DNA of 64,000 bases from Paraflavisolibacter caeni (lineage in GTDB: Bacteria > Bacteroidota > Bacteroidia > Chitinophagales > Chitinophagaceae): NCBI RefSeq assembly GCF_025628885.1, contig NZ_JAOTIF010000015.1, positions 94,372-158,371 on the forward strand. Reading direction: 5' to 3'. Each line of letters begins with the position of its first letter. Position 1 is the stretch's first letter. A program made the translations under genes and the position numbers. The notes beneath the pieces are model-generated. The model had not been told where the DNA came from and searched no databases. It saw nothing but the letters and a program-made list of their open reading frames with translations. This document shows positions 61,649 to 64,000 of this stretch, piece after piece.

Positions 61649-63052
61649 ATGGAAATAAATGACTTTTTTATTTTAATGAAAGGCGAACTGTTCTTAGCAG
61701 TGATGATCTTTCTGTTGCTATTTATCAAAGTAGGTAAAGGCATGCAGAATGCTTCCCTGCTTACCTTGATTCAGGTGTTATTGTTCGTCAACTTTCTCGT
61801 AAGCCTTACCTTTAACCGGGAAGGCGTATTGTTTGGTGATATGTTTATCACTAATTCGCTGGTTGCCTTTCAGAAGAGCATATTGAGCTTAGGAACTTTT
61901 TTAATATCGTTGCTCAGCACGGACTGGCTGAAGAAGCATTCCCATTTGCCGGAATTCTTTTTATTAATGTTTTCTTCCTTATTAGGTATGTTCTTCCTGA
62001 TTTCCAGTGGCAATCTTTTAATGTTCTATTTGTCACTGGAGTTGGCAACCATTCCAGTAGCTGCGCTGGCAAACTTTGATTTGGAGAAGAGAAAGTCTTC
62101 CGAAGCAGCGATGAAACTAATCTTGTCTTCCGCGTTCTCATCAGGTATATTGTTGTTTGGGATTTCTTTATTTTACGGAGCCACAGGAACTATCAATTTT
62201 TCACAATTACCAGGTCACATTAACGCTAGTGCAATGCAGATCCTGGCCTTTGTTTTTCTAGCTTCGGCTTTTGGCTTTAAACTTTCAGCTGTTCCGTTCC
62301 ATTTCTGGACGGCCGATGTGTATGAAGGTTCCCCGATTGCAGTCACATCTTTTCTTTCTGTGATTTCTAAAGGCTCTATGGCTTTCATCTTTTTGACGGT
62401 TTTATATAAAGTATTCCAGCCTTTGAGTGAAGTGTGGTATGCTTTACTAATGATCCTTTCATTGGCAACGATGTTTATAGGCAACCTGTTCGCTCTCAGG
62501 CAGCAAAACATCAAGCGCTTCCTTGCTTTTTCTTCAATTGCTCAGGTGGGCTTTATTTTGATGGGGATGAGCAGCAATGCTGATATGGGTTTAGCTTCAG
62601 TTGTTTATTTTGTTCTCATCTATGTTTTCTCGAATCTGGCTGCTTTTGGAGTGGTATCTGTAATTTCTGCGCATACAGGAAAAGAACATATCAATGACTA
62701 TAAGGGGCTGTACCAAACAAATCCTTTCCTAAGTTGGACACTAGCATTGGCTCTCTTTTCATTGGCAGGCATTCCACCTACTGCAGGTTTCTTTGGTAAG
62801 TTGTTTTTGCTGGCAGCCGGTGCTTCAAAGGGACATTATTGGTTTGTAATCTTTGCTGCATTAAACCTTGTTATTTCCCTGTACTATTACCTAAACATAG
62901 TAAGAGTCATGTTTATGGATAAAAGCAGGCATCCTATTCAAAGCATTAAGAATAACAGGGCGGCAAATTTTGCATTGGGAATTTGCCTGGCCGGAATCGT
63001 ATTAATAGGATTAGTTAGTTGGTTCTATGAGTATATACAGACATTAATGTAG
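61649..63052 (+). CDS. nuoN: Complex I subunit N (antiporter-like)
   Basis: A 467-residue proton-pumping subunit with about 14 helices. Motifs: LMFYLSLELATIPVAALANF (about 124-143, conserved Glu), KLSAVPFHFWTADVYEGSPI (about 211-230), FLAFSSIAQVGFILMGM, and LFSLAGIPPTAGFFGKLFLL (about 370-390). It is the last nuo gene; 53 bp later comes a small conserved protein. Confidence 0.96.
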   Translation: MEINDFFILMKGELFLAVMIFLLLFIKVGKGMQNASLLTLIQVLLFVNFLVSLTFNREGVLFGDMFITNSLVAFQKSILSLGTFLISLLSTDWLKKHSHLPEFFLLMFSSLLGMFFLISSGNLLMFYLSLELATIPVAALANFDLEKRKSSEAAMKLILSSAFSSGILLFGISLFYGATGTINFSQLPGHINASAMQILAFVFLASAFGFKLSAVPFHFWTADVYEGSPIAVTSFLSVISKGSMAFIFLTVLYKVFQPLSEVWYALLMILSLATMFIGNLFALRQQNIKRFLAFSSIAQVGFILMGMSSNADMGLASVVYFVLIYVFSNLAAFGVVSVISAHTGKEHINDYKGLYQTNPFLSWTLALALFSLAGIPPTAGFFGKLFLLAAGASKGHYWFVIFAALNLVISLYYYLNIVRVMFMDKSRHPIQSIKNNRAANFALGICLAGIVLIGLVSWFYEYIQTLM

Positions 63053-63105
63053 TATATAGTTATTTGTTCATTGTAATCAATTAAGTTAAAGCATAAAATG
63101 ATATT

Positions 63106-63483
63106 ATGGCAATCAATCAGAATCATACGTTTGAAGACCTGGATGGGGTGAAATGTGCCATTGTAGAGAAGTGTGTCACTCCAGAAAGGAGTTGGTTTTT
63201 AAAAAAAATATTAGAGTACAATGGTTACACTGTGGTCATGGTGCCAACACCTGCTGCTAAAACTGCACCGAAACCTGTGACAGTTGGGAACGATGAAAAG
63301 ATTGCTGAACCTACTGCACCAGAAACCTTTACTGTCGGAGTAACAGATGTAACCTTCAATACGGTAAATGCAGTTTTTGGCCGTCAACTTCATACTCCGG
63401 ATGGGCATGTTGTCATCCTGGCCTATTGGCAGCAGAAAGAAGCTATATCTCATGATGAAATTCCATATTACCAGAGGAAATGA
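63106..63483 (+). CDS. Small conserved protein downstream of nuoN
   Basis: A 125-residue soluble protein. The N-terminal half (DLDGVKCAIVEKCVTPERSW, FLKKILEYNGYTVVMVPTP) resembles a compact alpha/beta domain. A Pro/Ala/Lys-rich linker (about 48-70) joins it to a second part (FTVGVTDVTFNTVNAVFGRQ, then HVVILAYWQQKEAISHDEIP). I recall similar proteins in Bacteroidota, but no function. Its place between the ferredoxin-linked nuo genes and the convergent NifJ gene suggests a link to pyruvate or ferredoxin metabolism, which is an inference only. Confidence 0.7.
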   Translation: MAINQNHTFEDLDGVKCAIVEKCVTPERSWFLKKILEYNGYTVVMVPTPAAKTAPKPVTVGNDEKIAEPTAPETFTVGVTDVTFNTVNAVFGRQLHTPDGHVVILAYWQQKEAISHDEIPYYQRK

Positions 63484-63657
63484 TGATGATCTTTTTCTAA
63501 GTGAATTTTTCCAGGAGGTGGAGCGGTTTAAGCGCCGAGCAAAAACGGTAAGAGCGGAGGAGAAGTATGGAGGGAGATAAGAAAGGTGGTGATGGTTGGC
63601 TACGTGAAACGGAATGAAAGAGGAGGACTTTGGTAGTTAGGGGAAGAAAATATAAAA

Positions 63658-63696
63658 GGGGGTGACATAATTTATTGTGTCACCCCCTCTTTTTTG
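63658..63696. terminator. Terminator between the small gene and nifJ
   Basis: GGGGGTGACA (63658-63667) pairs with TGTCACCCCC (63678-63687) around a 10-nt loop, followed by a T-run to 63696. A's on the other side let it serve the convergent NifJ gene as well. Confidence 0.92.
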
Positions 63697-63724
63697 TTGG
63701 AAGGTAATTTGGAAGGGATTATTG

Positions 63725-64000
63725 TTATAATCCCTTTAATGCTTCAATTCTTTCCCAGCGGTGAATCATGCCTTCTTTGGCTAATTCTAAGAATTCTGAT
63801 GCACGATCCGGGAAGTTATTCTTTATTGTGGCAAAGCGGTTTTCATTGTAGAGGAAATCTTCTAATGGGATAGAAGGTTGCTTACAATCTACAACGAATC
63901 GCTGTCCTTTTTCTTTCAGAGGGTTGAAGCGGAACAGTGGCCAATAACCTGATTTCACTGCAAGATCCTGCTGGATTAGGCCATTCTGCATTTCATAACC
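63725..64000 (-). CDS. nifJ: Pyruvate:ferredoxin (flavodoxin) oxidoreductase, C-terminal end (partial)
   Basis: The last 91 residues of a gene that starts beyond the right edge. GYEMQNGLIQQDLAVKSGYW followed by PLFRFNPLKEKGQRFVVDC is the C-terminal sequence of NifJ/PFOR, which turns pyruvate and CoA into acetyl-CoA and CO2 and reduces ferredoxin or flavodoxin. It is convergent with the nuo operon. With korAB at the other end, 2-oxoacid oxidoreductases bracket the nuo genes. Confidence 0.92.
   Translation of the reverse strand, partial: GYEMQNGLIQQDLAVKSGYWPLFRFNPLKEKGQRFVVDCKQPSIPLEDFLYNENRFATIKNNFPDRASEFLELAKEGMIHRWERIEALKGL

Noticed and set aside
52987..63052. nuoE, nuoF or nuoG hidden in another frame or fused to a neighbour
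   Set aside because: The nuoD-nuoH gap is too short, and none of the nuo proteins here is long enough to hold a fused module.
63368..63580. 70-codon plus-strand frame overlapping the small gene after nuoN
   Set aside because: The first half is out of frame with the conserved protein; the charged tail (EVERFKRRAKTVRAEEKYGG) comes from purine-rich sequence before the terminator. No start signal was seen.

Overview
This window most likely comes from a Bacteroidota genome, probably near Chitinophagaceae. The signs are the protein families (GSCFA, DUF2911 with TPRs, a TonB receptor with a carboxypeptidase-like N-terminal domain, MiaE, an FtsK with a long acidic linker), promoters with a TAnnTTTG -7 box, and a polysaccharide locus of Bacteroidota type. 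The genus cannot be fixed by reading alone. No rRNA, tRNA, insertion sequence, prophage or CRISPR array was seen.

Positions 1-26,700 are mostly core and housekeeping genes: the 3' end of rimO, an acyl-CoA dehydrogenase, a YggS-type PLP protein, an intradiol-dioxygenase-like lipoprotein, a DUF2911/TPR protein, DUF423, ftsK, a LolA-like carrier, a beta-helix lipoprotein, an HTH regulator, HMG-CoA lyase, a GSCFA protein, miaE, rpsO-pnp, prmA, plsY, an M48 lipoprotein peptidase, an ATP-grasp-like protein, a NIPSNAP protein, and a DUF3347 gene directly upstream of a TonB-dependent receptor. Strong intrinsic terminators separate many of them.

Positions 26,767-44,895 form a more AT-rich surface or exopolysaccharide locus. 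It holds an alpha/alpha-barrel protein, a WecG/TagA glycosyltransferase behind a sigma-54-like promoter, two O-antigen-ligase/polymerase-like membrane proteins, a two-domain dehydrogenase, two SAM methyltransferases, an AsnB-type amidotransferase, GT4 and GT2 glycosyltransferases, a Wzx-type flippase, a Wzz-type chain-length protein, another GT2 and a short initiating sugar-phosphate transferase. Together these can start, build, modify, flip and polymerise a lipid-linked glycan. No export porin or tyrosine kinase is seen here.

Positions 45,190-48,506 hold ung, a PlsC-type acyltransferase and a gluconate-type FGGY kinase. Positions 49,409-64,000 are an energy-metabolism block: a 2[4Fe-4S] ferredoxin, 2-oxoacid:ferredoxin oxidoreductase (korA, korB), nuoABCD and nuoHIJKLMN with no nuoE, nuoF or nuoG, a small conserved protein, and the convergent 3' end of pyruvate:ferredoxin/flavodoxin oxidoreductase. 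The layout suggests an 11-subunit complex I fed by reduced ferredoxin rather than NADH.

The most unusual signal is non-coding. Two long intergenic regions (5020-5305 and 48,547-48,777, with a short outlier at 49,015-49,058) hold arrays of degenerate units that keep an exact 11-bp register for more than 200 bp while the unit sequence drifts from block to block. Both loci end in the same conserved boundary sequence. I know no named element that fits.
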